Shown: piece after piece, positions 8,965-17,920 of the stretch
Layout of the letters: every line of letters starts with the position of its first letter
Numbering within the stretch: position 1 is the stretch's first letter
Assembly (NCBI GenBank): GCA_900550475.1
Contig: URSA01000009.1
Span: 65,209-129,208, forward strand
DNA: 64,000 bases
Source: an uncultured Lachnospiraceae bacterium
Lineage (GTDB): Bacteria; Bacillota; Clostridia; Lachnospirales; Lachnospiraceae
Reading direction: 5' to 3'
The notes under the pieces: model-generated
What the model was told of the DNA's origin: nothing
Database searches by the model: none
The model's input: only the letters and a program-made list of their open reading frames with translations
Made by a program: the position numbers and the translations under genes

Positions 8965-9603
8965 CGACTGTACGGAAGCGGTGAAATGGTCAGGGCAGGC
9001 TGCCATGACTGCCGGGGATGCTCCGCCTGCTGTCGGGGGATGGGCGATACGATCATACTGGATCCCCTTGACATCTACCGTCTGACGGGCTGCCTGAACG
9101 AAAGCTTTGAGGGGCTTTTGGCAAGCTGTGTGGGACTGCATGTGGAGGATGGATTGCTGTTGCCCCACCTGCGGATGAGAGAGGAGACGGAGAGCTGTTT
9201 CTTTTTAAATGAGGAGGGCAGATGCGCCATCCATGCGTTCCGACCGGGGCTGTGCCGGACATTTCCGCTGGGGCGCAATTATGACAACGGAGCGCTCACC
9301 TATTTTGTGGTGGAGGGGGAGTGCCCGCAGAAGAACCGGTCGAAGGTGAAGGTGGAGAAGTGGATCGACACGCCGGATTTTGAAAAGAACCAAGCCTTTC
9401 TGGTCCGGTGGCACTATTTTGTAAAGGAGCTTCGCCGGAGGGCGGCGCAGATGGGGGAGGAGGAGAGAAAAAGCGAGAATCTCCGCTATCTGCAGCTTTT
9501 CTATCTGATGCCCTACGACAGGGAGAGAGATTTTTACAGCCAGTTTGAGGAACGGCTGGGAAATGGAGGAAAGCATGAACAAAGCAATTTTGACCATCGA
9601 TGA
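8962..9603 (+). CDS. YkgJ-family cysteine cluster protein
   Basis: This 213-residue protein has the cluster CHDCRGCSACC near the N-terminus, then CAIHAFRPGLCRTFP and GEC in the middle, the Cys pattern of the YkgJ/UPF0153 family, thought to bind zinc or an Fe-S cluster. The biochemical role of the family is not settled. The ATG at 8962 has GGAGAG seven bases upstream and is preferred over an upstream in-frame ATG at 8950 and TTG at 8911. It overlaps the following deacetylase gene by 29 bases. Confidence 0.85.
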   Translation: MRLYGSGEMVRAGCHDCRGCSACCRGMGDTIILDPLDIYRLTGCLNESFEGLLASCVGLHVEDGLLLPHLRMREETESCFFLNEEGRCAIHAFRPGLCRTFPLGRNYDNGALTYFVVEGECPQKNRSKVKVEKWIDTPDFEKNQAFLVRWHYFVKELRRRAAQMGEEERKSENLRYLQLFYLMPYDRERDFYSQFEERLGNGGKHEQSNFDHR

Positions 9604-10276
9604 CATTGCATCCGAGAACACGCCCGCAGTGGTGGATTATCTGTGCGAAAAAAAGATCACGGCAGTGATGTTTGCGGTGGGCGAGAATGTGGAGAAGCAT
9701 TATGAGCAGGCAGTCTATGCGCTGCAAAAGGGAATGATCATCGGAAATCACAGCTATTCCCATCCCGGTTTCAGCGGTATTTCCATGGAAGAATGCGTGG
9801 AGCAGATCGAGCGGACGGAGGAGATCCTTGACAAGCTTTACCGTGACGCGGGGGTGGAGAGAAAGTATAAGCCCTTCCGTTTTCCCTACGGTGACAAGGG
9901 GGGAGACAAGCATGCAGCCCTGCAGGAGCTGTTCAAAAAGAAAGGGTTTGACAAGCTCTCGGATGATGCGATCACCTATCCGTGGTATCTGGAGAGCGGC
10001 GCCCATGAGGATATTGACACCTTCTGGACTTTTGACTTTGCGGAATACCGGATCAGACCCGGCGCGGACTTTACAGAGGAGACGGTGTTTGAGCGGATGA
10101 ACGACATGACGCCGGGCGTGGGTGCACCCTTGCTTAAGGAGGGCAATTCCCATATCCTTCTTCTGCATGCCCATGACGATACGGAGAAGATGGTGCCGGA
10201 ATATTACAGATTGTTCCTTGATTATGCCATAGAAAAGGGTGTGGTGTTTGATGAGCCTGCCTTCGTGGGAAGATAG
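9575..10276 (+). CDS. Polysaccharide deacetylase-family protein (NodB fold)
   Basis: This 233-residue protein is one NodB domain. Motif 1 appears as LTIDD near residue 6, motif 2 as NHSYSHP near 66 (the two His bind the metal), and an FRFPYGDKGG motif near 105 supplies the substrate Arg. CE4 enzymes remove acetyl groups from polysaccharides, peptidoglycan or small molecules. There is no signal peptide, which argues for a cytoplasmic substrate. The start at 9575 follows GGAGGAAAGC and lies inside the previous gene, so the two are coupled. Confidence 0.87.
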   Translation: MNKAILTIDDIASENTPAVVDYLCEKKITAVMFAVGENVEKHYEQAVYALQKGMIIGNHSYSHPGFSGISMEECVEQIERTEEILDKLYRDAGVERKYKPFRFPYGDKGGDKHAALQELFKKKGFDKLSDDAITYPWYLESGAHEDIDTFWTFDFAEYRIRPGADFTEETVFERMNDMTPGVGAPLLKEGNSHILLLHAHDDTEKMVPEYYRLFLDYAIEKGVVFDEPAFVGR

Positions 10277-10295
10277 CGGAAAACAGGAAAAGAAA

Positions 10296-10328
10296 TGCGC
10301 AACAGCTTAGGTTGTTGCGTGTTTTTTT
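10296..10328 (+). terminator. Rho-independent terminator
   Basis: A 7-bp stem (CGCAACA at 10298 with TGTTGCG ending at 10319) is followed by TGTTTTTTT. The 5' arm contains the TGCGCAA word found in the nearby operators. Confidence 0.7.
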
Positions 10329-10362
10329 ATGCGCTTTGTGAATAGCTTTTTTCCTTCCCGTT

Positions 10363-10371
10363 TGCTATACT
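10363..10371 (+). promoter_or_regulatory. Extended -10 promoter of the secreted galactanase
   Basis: TGC followed by TATACT (10366-10371) makes an extended -10 box. No good -35 box is seen. It stands 8 bases before the operator, the same layout as at 947. Confidence 0.5.
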
Positions 10372-10379
10372 CTTATTAC

Positions 10380-10399
10380 GAACAACCGATTGCGCAACG
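10380..10399. promoter_or_regulatory. LacI-type operator of the secreted galactanase
   Basis: The site is identical over 20 bases to 962-981 (gaacaaccgattgcgcaacg) and sits in the same place relative to the -10 box. A further ATTGCGCG word follows at 10403. The match suggests that one repressor controls both uptake and extracellular galactan cleavage. Confidence 0.7.
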
Positions 10400-10449
10400 G
10401 GGATTGCGCGGATTAAAGCGGACGGGAAGTGCGCAGAAATGGAGGGAAA

Positions 10450-13400
10450 ATGAAAAGATCCGGATTGAGGAGGGCAACAGGGATCCTGTTGGCAGCCGTG
10501 TTTGTTTTATGCCAATTTATGGGGGATGGCAATGAGATCACGGCGCATGCAAAACAGACAAATGTGTTTTCGGAGGATTTTGAGAATGTGACCTATGCGG
10601 GGAATGTGCTCAACGATCATCTGACGGTGGAAACGGAAAATGTGACATGGGAGGTAAAGTCAGATCAGTGGGCGGCAAACAATAAAACCAACTTTCTGAA
10701 TCTTTCCAATGACACATCCGAGGCGTTGTCTTTCAGCGTGACGGCAACCGTAGCGGCAGAGGCTGGAACCTATCAGGCATCCTGGAAGTCGGAGGGAGAT
10801 GCGTCGGAGAGCGGTCTTTCGGGACAGCTTGCCACGGAGGACAAAACGGTGACGAGTGATGCGGTTGCCATTACGACCACAGGCTGGGATGTGTGGAGCA
10901 CGCTCACCACGGAGGAGATCGAGCTGACGGAGGCAGGCACGCTGGTGCTTACCATAAGCGGAACCGTTCCTGCCGGTTACTGGGGAAAGCTGGACGATAT
11001 CACCATCAGTAAGATCACGGAAGATGGTGAGGACGGCGGCTCAGGCGGGGACGGCGACGACGGAGAGACGGTTACGCCTGTGGAGGCTGGGATCCTGATC
11101 GACCGTGTGACCGGCATGGGTGATGACTTTATCAAGGGCGTGGATGTGTCCTCCTATCTTGCGGAGGTGGACAGCGGTGTCACGTTCAAGGATTTTTCGG
11201 GCAATACGCTGAGCCGGGCAGGATTCTTCGGACTCCTCAAGGAGAGTGGTGTCAATTATGTGAGAATCCGTGTGTGGAACAACCCTTATGACGGGAACGG
11301 AAACGGCTACGGAGGCGGAAACAATGACCTTACAAAGGCAGTAACTATGGGAAAGCTTGCCACGGAGGCGGGCATGCGGGTGCTGATCGATTTCCATTAT
11401 TCGGATTTCTGGGCGGATCCCGCAAAGCAGTCTGCGCCCAAGGCGTGGAGCGATTACAGTGTTGAGGAGAAGGAAACAGCGATTGCGGACTTTACCAGGA
11501 GTTCCCTGCAGACCCTTCTGGACGCCGGTGTGGACGTGGGTATGGTACAGGTGGGAAATGAGACCACGGGCGGGCTCTGCGGTGAGACGGACTGGAGCAA
11601 TATCTGCAAGCTGATGAATGCGGGCAGCAGCGCCGTGCGTACGGTGGCAGCCTCCTACGGACGGGAGATCAAGGTGGCGCTTCACTTTACAAACCCGGAG
11701 AAATCGGGGCGGTATGCGTCCATTGCATCCACCCTTTTCACTAACAGCGTGGACTATGATGTGTTTGCAAGCTCCTACTATCCGGTCTGGCACGGCACGC
11801 TGGGCAACCTGACTTCCGTATTGAAGAATATTGCGGACACCTACGGAAAAGAAGTGATGGTGGCGGAGACCTCTTACGCTTATACCTATGAGGACGGCGA
11901 CGGACATGAGAATACGGTGCTGGAGGGCAAAGCAGGTCTGTCCATGCAGTATTCCGTGTCGGTGCAGGGACAGGCAAAGGAAGTCCGGGATGTGATGCAG
12001 GCAGTTGCCAATGTGGGCGATGCCGGTATCGGCGTCTTTTACTGGGAGCCGGCATGGATTCCGGTGGCGGTGTATGACGCACAGGCGGACAATGCTGCCG
12101 AGGTGCTTGCCTCCAACAAGGAGAAATGGGAGCAGTACGGCTCCGGCTGGGCATCTGTCCATGCGGGAGAATATGAGAGCGATGCGGCGCAGTGGTACGG
12201 CGGCTCCGCAGTGGATAATCAGGCATTGTTTGACTTTTACGGAAACCCGTTGGAGTCCCTTAAGGTGTTCCGCTATGTGGATACCGGAACCACCTGTGAG
12301 AAAAAGGTGGAATCGGTGGAGAGCCCGGTCAGCGTGACGGTGCTTGAAAATGAGGCGGAAACCGTTTCCCTGCCGGGGACGGTAACGGTTACCTACAATG
12401 ACGGCAGCGAGGGTGTGACTGCGGTGAACTGGGATGCAGAGGCGCTTGCGGCGGCAATCCGGTCGGGAGCGGGCAGCTATACCATAAACGGAACTGCAAA
12501 TGTGGACGGAGAGAACTACGCCGTGATCTGTATTCTCAAGATCGAACCTGCAAACCTGCTGGTCAATCCCGGTTTTGAGGAGGGAGCGGCATTCGGCTGG
12601 ACGGTTACGGGAGAAGGCGCGACCATCAAGCAGGCGGGAAATGACTGCAGAAACGGAAGTTATGCGCTTCATTTCTGGTACGGCTCTGACTTTTCCTACA
12701 AGGCAGTCCAGACCGTGACGCTGGAGCCCGGTACCTATGTGCTGAGCGCTTATCTGCAGGGCGGAGATGCAGGCGAGGGAGATTCCTTCTGCCTGTTTGC
12801 GGACTGCGGGGAGATTGAGGACGGCGCCCACACCTACACGGCGGGCGCTATGCCGACTAAATGGGCAGAGTGGAAAAATCCTGTCATTTCGGACATCGTA
12901 ATCACGGAAACCACCACGGTCACGGTGGGTGTGGAGGTATCTGCAACAGGGGGCGCATGGGGAACCTGGGACGATTTTTATCTCTACCGCGTGACGGAGA
13001 AGGAAACGGAGGACGGCGGCATCACCGTGGAGGTCACTCCCGTGACGGCATCACCCGTAAGCAAGAGCAGTGTGAACTGGAGTGAGGTGCAGAAGAAGCT
13101 CAGGGAGCTGCCGGAGGAGACCGTGAACGTGGTTGTCGGCAACAGAAGGGCTGCGGTGCCTCTGGAGGCTTGCAGACTTCTGGCGAAGAAGAACGGAACG
13201 CTTGCCCTGCATACCGGAACCGGCATTGCAATCAGTCTGGAAGGGAAAAATATAAAGGAAGAGCCGAAGGCGCTGCAGATCCGCGTGACCGAGACGGTGA
13301 AGCTGTCCGACGAGGCGGTGAAGAAGCTATCGGAGGAGGCGATTGCTTACCGCGCATTCCGTGTGGAGGCAGACACCTTATCGGGCGAAGAGAGCCGTTT

Positions 13401-13581
13401 CGGCATGGGAATCCACCTTGCACTGGGAGCTGAGAACGCAGGAAAGACTGCGAAGCTCTACCGGATGGAGGAAACCACAGGTGAATGGATCCTGTCGGGC
13501 ATATTCAATATCACAGACAGCGGTCAGGCAATGTTTGCGTGGTGCGGCAATGCGGATTATATTGCGGTAGTGGAAAAATAG
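10450..13581 (+). CDS. Secreted multidomain GH53 endo-beta-1,4-galactanase
   Basis: The protein has 1043 residues with an N-terminal signal peptide. Residues about 40-190 form a beta-sandwich resembling a carbohydrate-binding module (FSEDFENV ... GYWGKLDDITI), followed by a Gly/Asp linker. The GH53 domain spans about 220-620, with VRIRVWNNPYDG, the acid/base Glu in VQVGNET and the nucleophile in VMVAETSYAY. A Big_4-type Ig-like domain, a CBM61-like galactan-binding domain (NLLVNPGFEEG ... WGTWDDFYLYRV) and a C-terminal unit of about 170 residues follow. There is no LPXTG motif or membrane anchor, so it is probably released or held by its modules. It should cut galactan outside the cell for the transporter upstream. 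Confidence 0.93.
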   Translation: MKRSGLRRATGILLAAVFVLCQFMGDGNEITAHAKQTNVFSEDFENVTYAGNVLNDHLTVETENVTWEVKSDQWAANNKTNFLNLSNDTSEALSFSVTATVAAEAGTYQASWKSEGDASESGLSGQLATEDKTVTSDAVAITTTGWDVWSTLTTEEIELTEAGTLVLTISGTVPAGYWGKLDDITISKITEDGEDGGSGGDGDDGETVTPVEAGILIDRVTGMGDDFIKGVDVSSYLAEVDSGVTFKDFSGNTLSRAGFFGLLKESGVNYVRIRVWNNPYDGNGNGYGGGNNDLTKAVTMGKLATEAGMRVLIDFHYSDFWADPAKQSAPKAWSDYSVEEKETAIADFTRSSLQTLLDAGVDVGMVQVGNETTGGLCGETDWSNICKLMNAGSSAVRTVAASYGREIKVALHFTNPEKSGRYASIASTLFTNSVDYDVFASSYYPVWHGTLGNLTSVLKNIADTYGKEVMVAETSYAYTYEDGDGHENTVLEGKAGLSMQYSVSVQGQAKEVRDVMQAVANVGDAGIGVFYWEPAWIPVAVYDAQADNAAEVLASNKEKWEQYGSGWASVHAGEYESDAAQWYGGSAVDNQALFDFYGNPLESLKVFRYVDTGTTCEKKVESVESPVSVTVLENEAETVSLPGTVTVTYNDGSEGVTAVNWDAEALAAAIRSGAGSYTINGTANVDGENYAVICILKIEPANLLVNPGFEEGAAFGWTVTGEGATIKQAGNDCRNGSYALHFWYGSDFSYKAVQTVTLEPGTYVLSAYLQGGDAGEGDSFCLFADCGEIEDGAHTYTAGAMPTKWAEWKNPVISDIVITETTTVTVGVEVSATGGAWGTWDDFYLYRVTEKETEDGGITVEVTPVTASPVSKSSVNWSEVQKKLRELPEETVNVVVGNRRAAVPLEACRLLAKKNGTLALHTGTGIAISLEGKNIKEEPKALQIRVTETVKLSDEAVKKLSEEAIAYRAFRVEADTLSGEESRFGMGIHLALGAENAGKTAKLYRMEETTGEWILSGIFNITDSGQAMFAWCGNADYIAVVEK

Positions 13582-13587
13582 GGAAAC

Positions 13588-13623
13588 AAAAAGGTCTTTG
13601 CAGAAATGCAGAGACCTTTTTTG
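13588..13623 (+). terminator. Rho-independent terminator of the galactanase gene
   Basis: A stem AAAGGTCT.TGCA with its complement, a GAAA tetraloop and a TTTTTT run lie right behind the stop codon. Confidence 0.9.
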
Positions 13624-13679
13624 TATCACAGGAAATTACCTCGTAACTTTCCTGTGATACAAAAGCCCTCCGGGCAGGA
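13617..13679. repeat. Covarying hairpin element, copy 2
   Basis: The long stem (13617-13638 with 13644-13664) has a 5-base loop and a one-base bulge exactly where copy 1 (8092) has them. Two stem pairs differ from copy 1 but stay paired. GCCCTCCGGGCAGGA follows, then a T-run. It lies between the convergent galactanase and LacI genes. Confidence 0.75.
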
Positions 13680-13689
13680 TTCTTTTTTA

Positions 13690-14712
13690 TCATATATATG
13701 ATTCTGTTATCGGGCTGTGCTTCCCGCAGGGTGCCGTGGAAGCTCTGCTCACAAACTGGGCGCGCAGCAGGGTCTTACTGATGGAGACCTTGTTGATGAG
13801 GGATTCCAACGTGAAATAGCCGCTCTTGCCAAGCTCGATACGATCCTGCCGCACTGTGGTCAGGGGCGGCGTCAGGTGCGCGGAGATGGGCAGATCATCG
13901 AAGCCCACCACGCTGATGTCATCCGGCACGGAAAGTCCGCGTTTTGTGCACTCCGTGATCACACCGGAGGCGATCAGGTCGTTGCCGCACATGATGGCGG
14001 TGGCACCTGCCTCCAAAAAATTGGGAACATGGTACTTGGCGGAATCCGCCACGTAGTAGCCGTATGCCATCAGATCCGCCTCGGGGGTAATGCCGTGCGC
14101 CTCCATGCTGGTGACAAATGCCTGATGTCTTTGATCGGAGACCATGGAGTTTAGGGAGCCGTTCAGGAAAGCGATTTTTCTGTGTCCCAGACTCACTAGA
14201 TGCTCCACCGCCATGTCGATGCCCTCGAAGTTGTCGGTGGCAACGGAGCCCACGCTGGGATTCAGGCGGATGTAGTTATCGAAGAGAGCGGTGGGGATGT
14301 TGGTGGAGGCAAGCTGCGCCATCCAGTCGTCGTGGAGGGCGAAACCCACCAGAAAGGCTCCCGAAAATCCGTTCTTCAGCATATAGGTATCATACTTTTC
14401 GGTATTCTGGAAGGCAGGGGTGATGGGGATCACGGACACATCCCATTTATCCCGGTAAGCCGCCTGCTTGAAGCCCAGAATAATCTCGTATCCGAACTGG
14501 TTCACCGTCTCGTAATCCATATTCTCGATAAAAATGCAGAGTTTTTTATGCTCCTCCTTTTTCATGCGCTTGGTGGTATAGCCCATCTCCACAGCGGTGT
14601 CAAGCACAAGCTGGCGGAGTTCTTCACTGATATCACTGGCACCGTTCAACCCTTTTGAAACCGTGCTGACGGATATTCCCAGCCGGTTTGCAATATCTTT
14701 TATGGTTGCCAT
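13690..14712 (-). CDS. LacI-family transcriptional regulator of the maltodextrin locus
   Basis: This repressor of 340 residues has the N-terminal helix-turn-helix MATIKDIANRLGISVSTVSK and a full effector-binding domain ending in a LacI dimer region. The start at 14712 has AGAGGTG at the right distance; the in-frame ATG at 14718 is too close to it. It is transcribed away from malQ and stands at the edge of the maltodextrin genes, so it is probably a MalR-type regulator that senses maltose or maltodextrin. The effector is inferred from position. Confidence 0.92.
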   Translation of the reverse strand: MATIKDIANRLGISVSTVSKGLNGASDISEELRQLVLDTAVEMGYTTKRMKKEEHKKLCIFIENMDYETVNQFGYEIILGFKQAAYRDKWDVSVIPITPAFQNTEKYDTYMLKNGFSGAFLVGFALHDDWMAQLASTNIPTALFDNYIRLNPSVGSVATDNFEGIDMAVEHLVSLGHRKIAFLNGSLNSMVSDQRHQAFVTSMEAHGITPEADLMAYGYYVADSAKYHVPNFLEAGATAIMCGNDLIASGVITECTKRGLSVPDDISVVGFDDLPISAHLTPPLTTVRQDRIELGKSGYFTLESLINKVSISKTLLRAQFVSRASTAPCGKHSPITESYI

Positions 14713-14764
14713 ATACATCACCTCTGTTTTATTCTTGTGTAATTCTTTCGATTCACATGTTTCC

Positions 14765-14793
14765 AGTATAAAAGGTAACGGGTAAGTATGCAA
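14765..14793 (-). promoter_or_regulatory. Promoter of the LacI gene
   Basis: On the minus strand, TTGCAT and TATACT are separated by 17 bases, about 50 bases before the start codon. Confidence 0.55.
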
Positions 14794-14917
14794 GCAGCAA
14801 TCTGCATAAACACATTTTTTCGAAAAAAATAGAAGAATTGATTTGTTGAAAATACACAAAAACGGCTTGAAAAAAACAGTAAAAAGAGAGAAAGCTGATA
14901 TAAAACAGCGCAAAGTG

Positions 14918-14946
14918 TTGACAAAACAGGCGGTAAAGTGTTAAAA
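14918..14946 (+). promoter_or_regulatory. Promoter of malQ
   Basis: A consensus TTGACA (14918-14923) is followed after 17 bases by TTAAAA, or after 18 by TAAACT. An AT-rich upstream stretch could act as an UP element. Confidence 0.6.
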
Positions 14947-14972
14947 CTAAGTCAGGAACGAAAAATCACGAA

Positions 14973-14987
14973 AAAACCTAAGGTTTT
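14973..14987. promoter_or_regulatory. Inverted repeat between promoter and malQ start
   Basis: AAAACCT-A-AGGTTTT is a perfect 7-bp inverted repeat about 25 bases after the -10 box, a possible operator. It does not resemble the CG-centred LacI consensus, so the binding protein is unknown. Confidence 0.4.
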
Positions 14988-15004
14988 GGAAGCAGAGGAC
15001 AGAA

Positions 15005-16495
15005 GTGAAAGAGAAGGTATTGACCAGAGGTGCGGGAATATTGTTGCCGGTAGCGAGTCTGCCATCGGATTACGGAATCGGCACATTGGGAAATGCAGCT
15101 TACAGCTTTATCGATCTGCTGGTGGATCTGAGACAGAAGTATTGGCAGGTGCTTCCGATAGGCCCCACGAGCTTCGGAGACAGTCCGTACCAATCCTTTT
15201 CCGCTTTTGCGGGAAACCCGTATCTGATTGATCTGGGTACGCTGGTGAAGGAAGGACTTCTCACCGGAGAGGAGATAGCAGAGTACGACTGGGGCGGAGA
15301 TGAGGATGACATCAATTACGCCGCGCTCTTTGAAAACCGCTTCCGCATTCTGCAAAAGGCGTTCGGACGATTTGACCGGAAGGGAAAAGAGTTCAGACGG
15401 TTCTGCGAGGAGAAGGACGGCTGGTTGCATGAGTATTCTTTTTTCATGGCGCTGAAAACGTTTTCTGGCAACAGGGAATGGCTCCAGTGGGAACCGGGAT
15501 TAAGAAACCGGGATCCGGTTATATTGAAAGAGTATGAGGATATGCTGGCGGATCAGATCGTGTTCTGGAAGTTTTGCCAGTTCAAATTTTTTGAACAGTG
15601 GGGCAGACTTAAGAAATACGCAAACGCAAGAGGAATCCTGATCATCGGGGATGTTCCCCTGTATGTGGCGCTCGACAGCGCCGATGTATGGGCGCACAGA
15701 GAGACCTTCCAGCTGCAGGAGGACGGAACGCCGAAGGTGGTGGCGGGATGTCCGCCGGATATGTTTTCAGAATCCGGTCAGTGCTGGGGCAGTCCCATCT
15801 ATGAGTGGGATGTGATGGAGCGGGACGGCTTCTCCTGGTGGCGGCGCCGGATCGCAGCAATCACGGCACTCTATGACATCCTGCGGATCGATCACTTCAT
15901 CGGAATTGTCAGGTATTACGCCATACCTGCGGAGAATCTCTCCGGGAAGGGCGGCCGATGGGTCAAGGGTCCGGGCAGGAAGCTGATGGATGTCATAGAG
16001 GAAGCAGCGAAGGACAGGGTGGTGATCGCCGAAAATCTCGGGATTTCCGTTCCCGGGGCGAAAAAGCTGATGGCGAAAGCCGGATGGCCCGGACTCAAGG
16101 TTTTACTTTTTGCCTTTGACGGCAATACGGCAAATGAACATCTGCCGCACAATTACACGGAGACCGGCTGCGTGGTATATGCGGGAACCCATGACAATGA
16201 CACGGTGGTCGGGCACTTCAGGGACAATACGGAATATGAACTGGCGTTTCTCTACGAATATCTGGGTATCCACAGCAAGGAGGAGATACCGGATGCACTG
16301 ATCAGACTGGCGTATTCTTCCATAGCGGATGTGGTGATCATCCAGATGCAGGATATCCTGAAGCTGGGAAATGAAGCCCGGATGAACCTGCCCAGCACGG
16401 TGGGGGAAAACTGGAGATGGCGTTTCAAAAAGGACGGTCTGACGGAGGAGAGAAGGGCGTGGTTAAGAACGCTGGCGACCATATACCGGCGGTGA
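15005..16495 (+). CDS. malQ: 4-alpha-glucanotransferase (amylomaltase)
   Basis: This GH77 enzyme of 496 residues is of normal length for the bacterial short form. It moves alpha-1,4-glucan units between maltodextrins in the cytoplasm. Visible motifs are GTLGNAAYSFIDLL near the N-terminus, LRIDHFIGIVRYYAIP near residue 295 with the nucleophile Asp, VVIAENLG near 340 with the acid/base Glu, and AGTHDNDTVVGHF near 395. The start is a GTG at 15005 behind AGAGGACA. It leads the maltodextrin uptake genes and is divergent from the LacI regulator. Confidence 0.95.
   Translation: MKEKVLTRGAGILLPVASLPSDYGIGTLGNAAYSFIDLLVDLRQKYWQVLPIGPTSFGDSPYQSFSAFAGNPYLIDLGTLVKEGLLTGEEIAEYDWGGDEDDINYAALFENRFRILQKAFGRFDRKGKEFRRFCEEKDGWLHEYSFFMALKTFSGNREWLQWEPGLRNRDPVILKEYEDMLADQIVFWKFCQFKFFEQWGRLKKYANARGILIIGDVPLYVALDSADVWAHRETFQLQEDGTPKVVAGCPPDMFSESGQCWGSPIYEWDVMERDGFSWWRRRIAAITALYDILRIDHFIGIVRYYAIPAENLSGKGGRWVKGPGRKLMDVIEEAAKDRVVIAENLGISVPGAKKLMAKAGWPGLKVLLFAFDGNTANEHLPHNYTETGCVVYAGTHDNDTVVGHFRDNTEYELAFLYEYLGIHSKEEIPDALIRLAYSSIADVVIIQMQDILKLGNEARMNLPSTVGENWRWRFKKDGLTEERRAWLRTLATIYRR
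15453..15466. promoter_or_regulatory. Possible CcpA (cre) site inside malQ
   Basis: TGAAAACGTTTTCT matches the palindromic cre consensus at 13 of 14 positions. It lies about 450 bases inside the coding region, where CcpA could block elongation, but it may be chance. Confidence 0.3.
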
Positions 16496-16571
16496 GAACG
16501 GTATAAGATGTGGAAACACATTTTATATAGATGCAAAAAACGTATCAAAGAAAAAGGAGAGGAAAGAAATT

Positions 16572-17897
16572 ATGAAGAAGAAAGTTTTATCGTTACTGAT
16601 GGCAACTGCCATGGTAGCATCTCTGGCAGGATGCGGCGGCAATGCTGCAAACACAGACGGAAACAACAGCTCTGCAACAGACGGAAACAACAGCTCTGCA
16701 CCGAACAAGGAGAGCTCCGCTACAGATGGTGCAGGAAATACGGGCACGGATGTAAGAGATGTTGCACTGACCGTATGGTCTCCTTCCGAGGATCAGTCCG
16801 ACGAGTGGGGTAACTGGCTGGGAACCATGTGCGACAAGTTCAACGAGGCACATCCCGAGTGGAATATTACCTTCACCTACGGTGTATGCGCAGAGGGAGA
16901 TGCAAAGGCAACCATAACGCAGGATGTAGAGGCGGCAGCAGATGTGTATATGTACGCAAACGACAATCTGCCCGAGTTGGTTGCAAACAATGCAATTGCA
17001 GAGCTGGGCGGCTCCACTCTTGATTACATCAATAGCGAGATTCCCCAGTCCCTGATTGATTCCGTAACCATTGACGGCGCTGTATACGGTATTCCTTATG
17101 CGGCAAACGGCTGGTATATGTACTACAACAAGAGTCTGCTGAGCGAGGATGACATCAAGAGCTTTGAGGCAATGCTGGAGAAGGGTAAAGTGGCATTCCC
17201 CATTGCAAACGGCTGGTATAACGCTGCTTTCTATATTGCAAACGGCTGTTCCTTCTTCGGAACCGGTACCGATGAGGCGGCGGGGATTGATTTGAACGGG
17301 GATAAGGCAGTTGCAGTGACCGATTATCTGGTGGATCTGGCAGCAAACCCTAATTTCGTATATGACAATGCGGGAGAAGGTCTTGCGGGCATGGCTGACG
17401 GCTCTGTTGTGGCAATCTTCGGCGGTGACTGGATGTACAATGATGTTGTGAAGGCAGTCGGCGAGGAGAACGTGGGCGCGGCTCAGCTTCCCACCGTAAA
17501 CATTGGCGGCGAGGACAAGACCCTGAAGGCATTCTTCGGTTCCAAGGCAATCGGTGTAAACCCGAACTGTGATGACATGGAAGTGGCTGTTGCACTGGCA
17601 GCTTACCTTGGCGGCGAGGAGGCACAGCTTGCTCACTACCAGATGAGAAACATCATCCCTGCAAACCTGAAGCTGATGGAGGATGAGGCCGTGAAGTCCA
17701 ACGTGATCGCAATGGCTTCCGCTTCCTGCATCGCAAATACCTCCTTCATGCAGCCGTTCTGCGCTGCTATGGGCAATTGGTGGTCACCTGCAGAGAACTT
17801 TGGTAAGTCCATTATGTCCGGCGAGGTTACACATGACAATGCGGCAGAGAAGACCGAGAGCTTCAATGCATCCGTAAACGGTTCTGTAGTAGACTAA
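16572..17897 (+). CDS. Maltodextrin ABC transporter substrate-binding lipoprotein
   Basis: This MalE/MdxE-like binding protein has 441 residues. It begins MKKKVLSLLMATAMVASLAG followed by Cys (lipobox), then a Ser/Asn/Thr linker that contains a perfect 24-base tandem duplication (16653-16676 and 16677-16700, TDGNNSSA twice). The binding domain follows, with WYMYYNK and WWSPAENFGKSI features. A GAGAGG site precedes the ATG. It lies between malQ and two permeases, so maltodextrin is the probable ligand. Confidence 0.92.
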   Translation: MKKKVLSLLMATAMVASLAGCGGNAANTDGNNSSATDGNNSSAPNKESSATDGAGNTGTDVRDVALTVWSPSEDQSDEWGNWLGTMCDKFNEAHPEWNITFTYGVCAEGDAKATITQDVEAAADVYMYANDNLPELVANNAIAELGGSTLDYINSEIPQSLIDSVTIDGAVYGIPYAANGWYMYYNKSLLSEDDIKSFEAMLEKGKVAFPIANGWYNAAFYIANGCSFFGTGTDEAAGIDLNGDKAVAVTDYLVDLAANPNFVYDNAGEGLAGMADGSVVAIFGGDWMYNDVVKAVGEENVGAAQLPTVNIGGEDKTLKAFFGSKAIGVNPNCDDMEVAVALAAYLGGEEAQLAHYQMRNIIPANLKLMEDEAVKSNVIAMASASCIANTSFMQPFCAAMGNWWSPAENFGKSIMSGEVTHDNAAEKTESFNASVNGSVVD

Positions 17898-17920
17898 GTT
17901 TTATAAGCAAAGTAAAATTT

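Noticed and set aside
11041..12831. Long minus-strand open frame (596 codons) inside the secreted galactanase
   Set aside because: It has no ribosome site and is low-complexity, and it lies fully opposite a gene with clear domains. It is a shadow caused by third-position bias.
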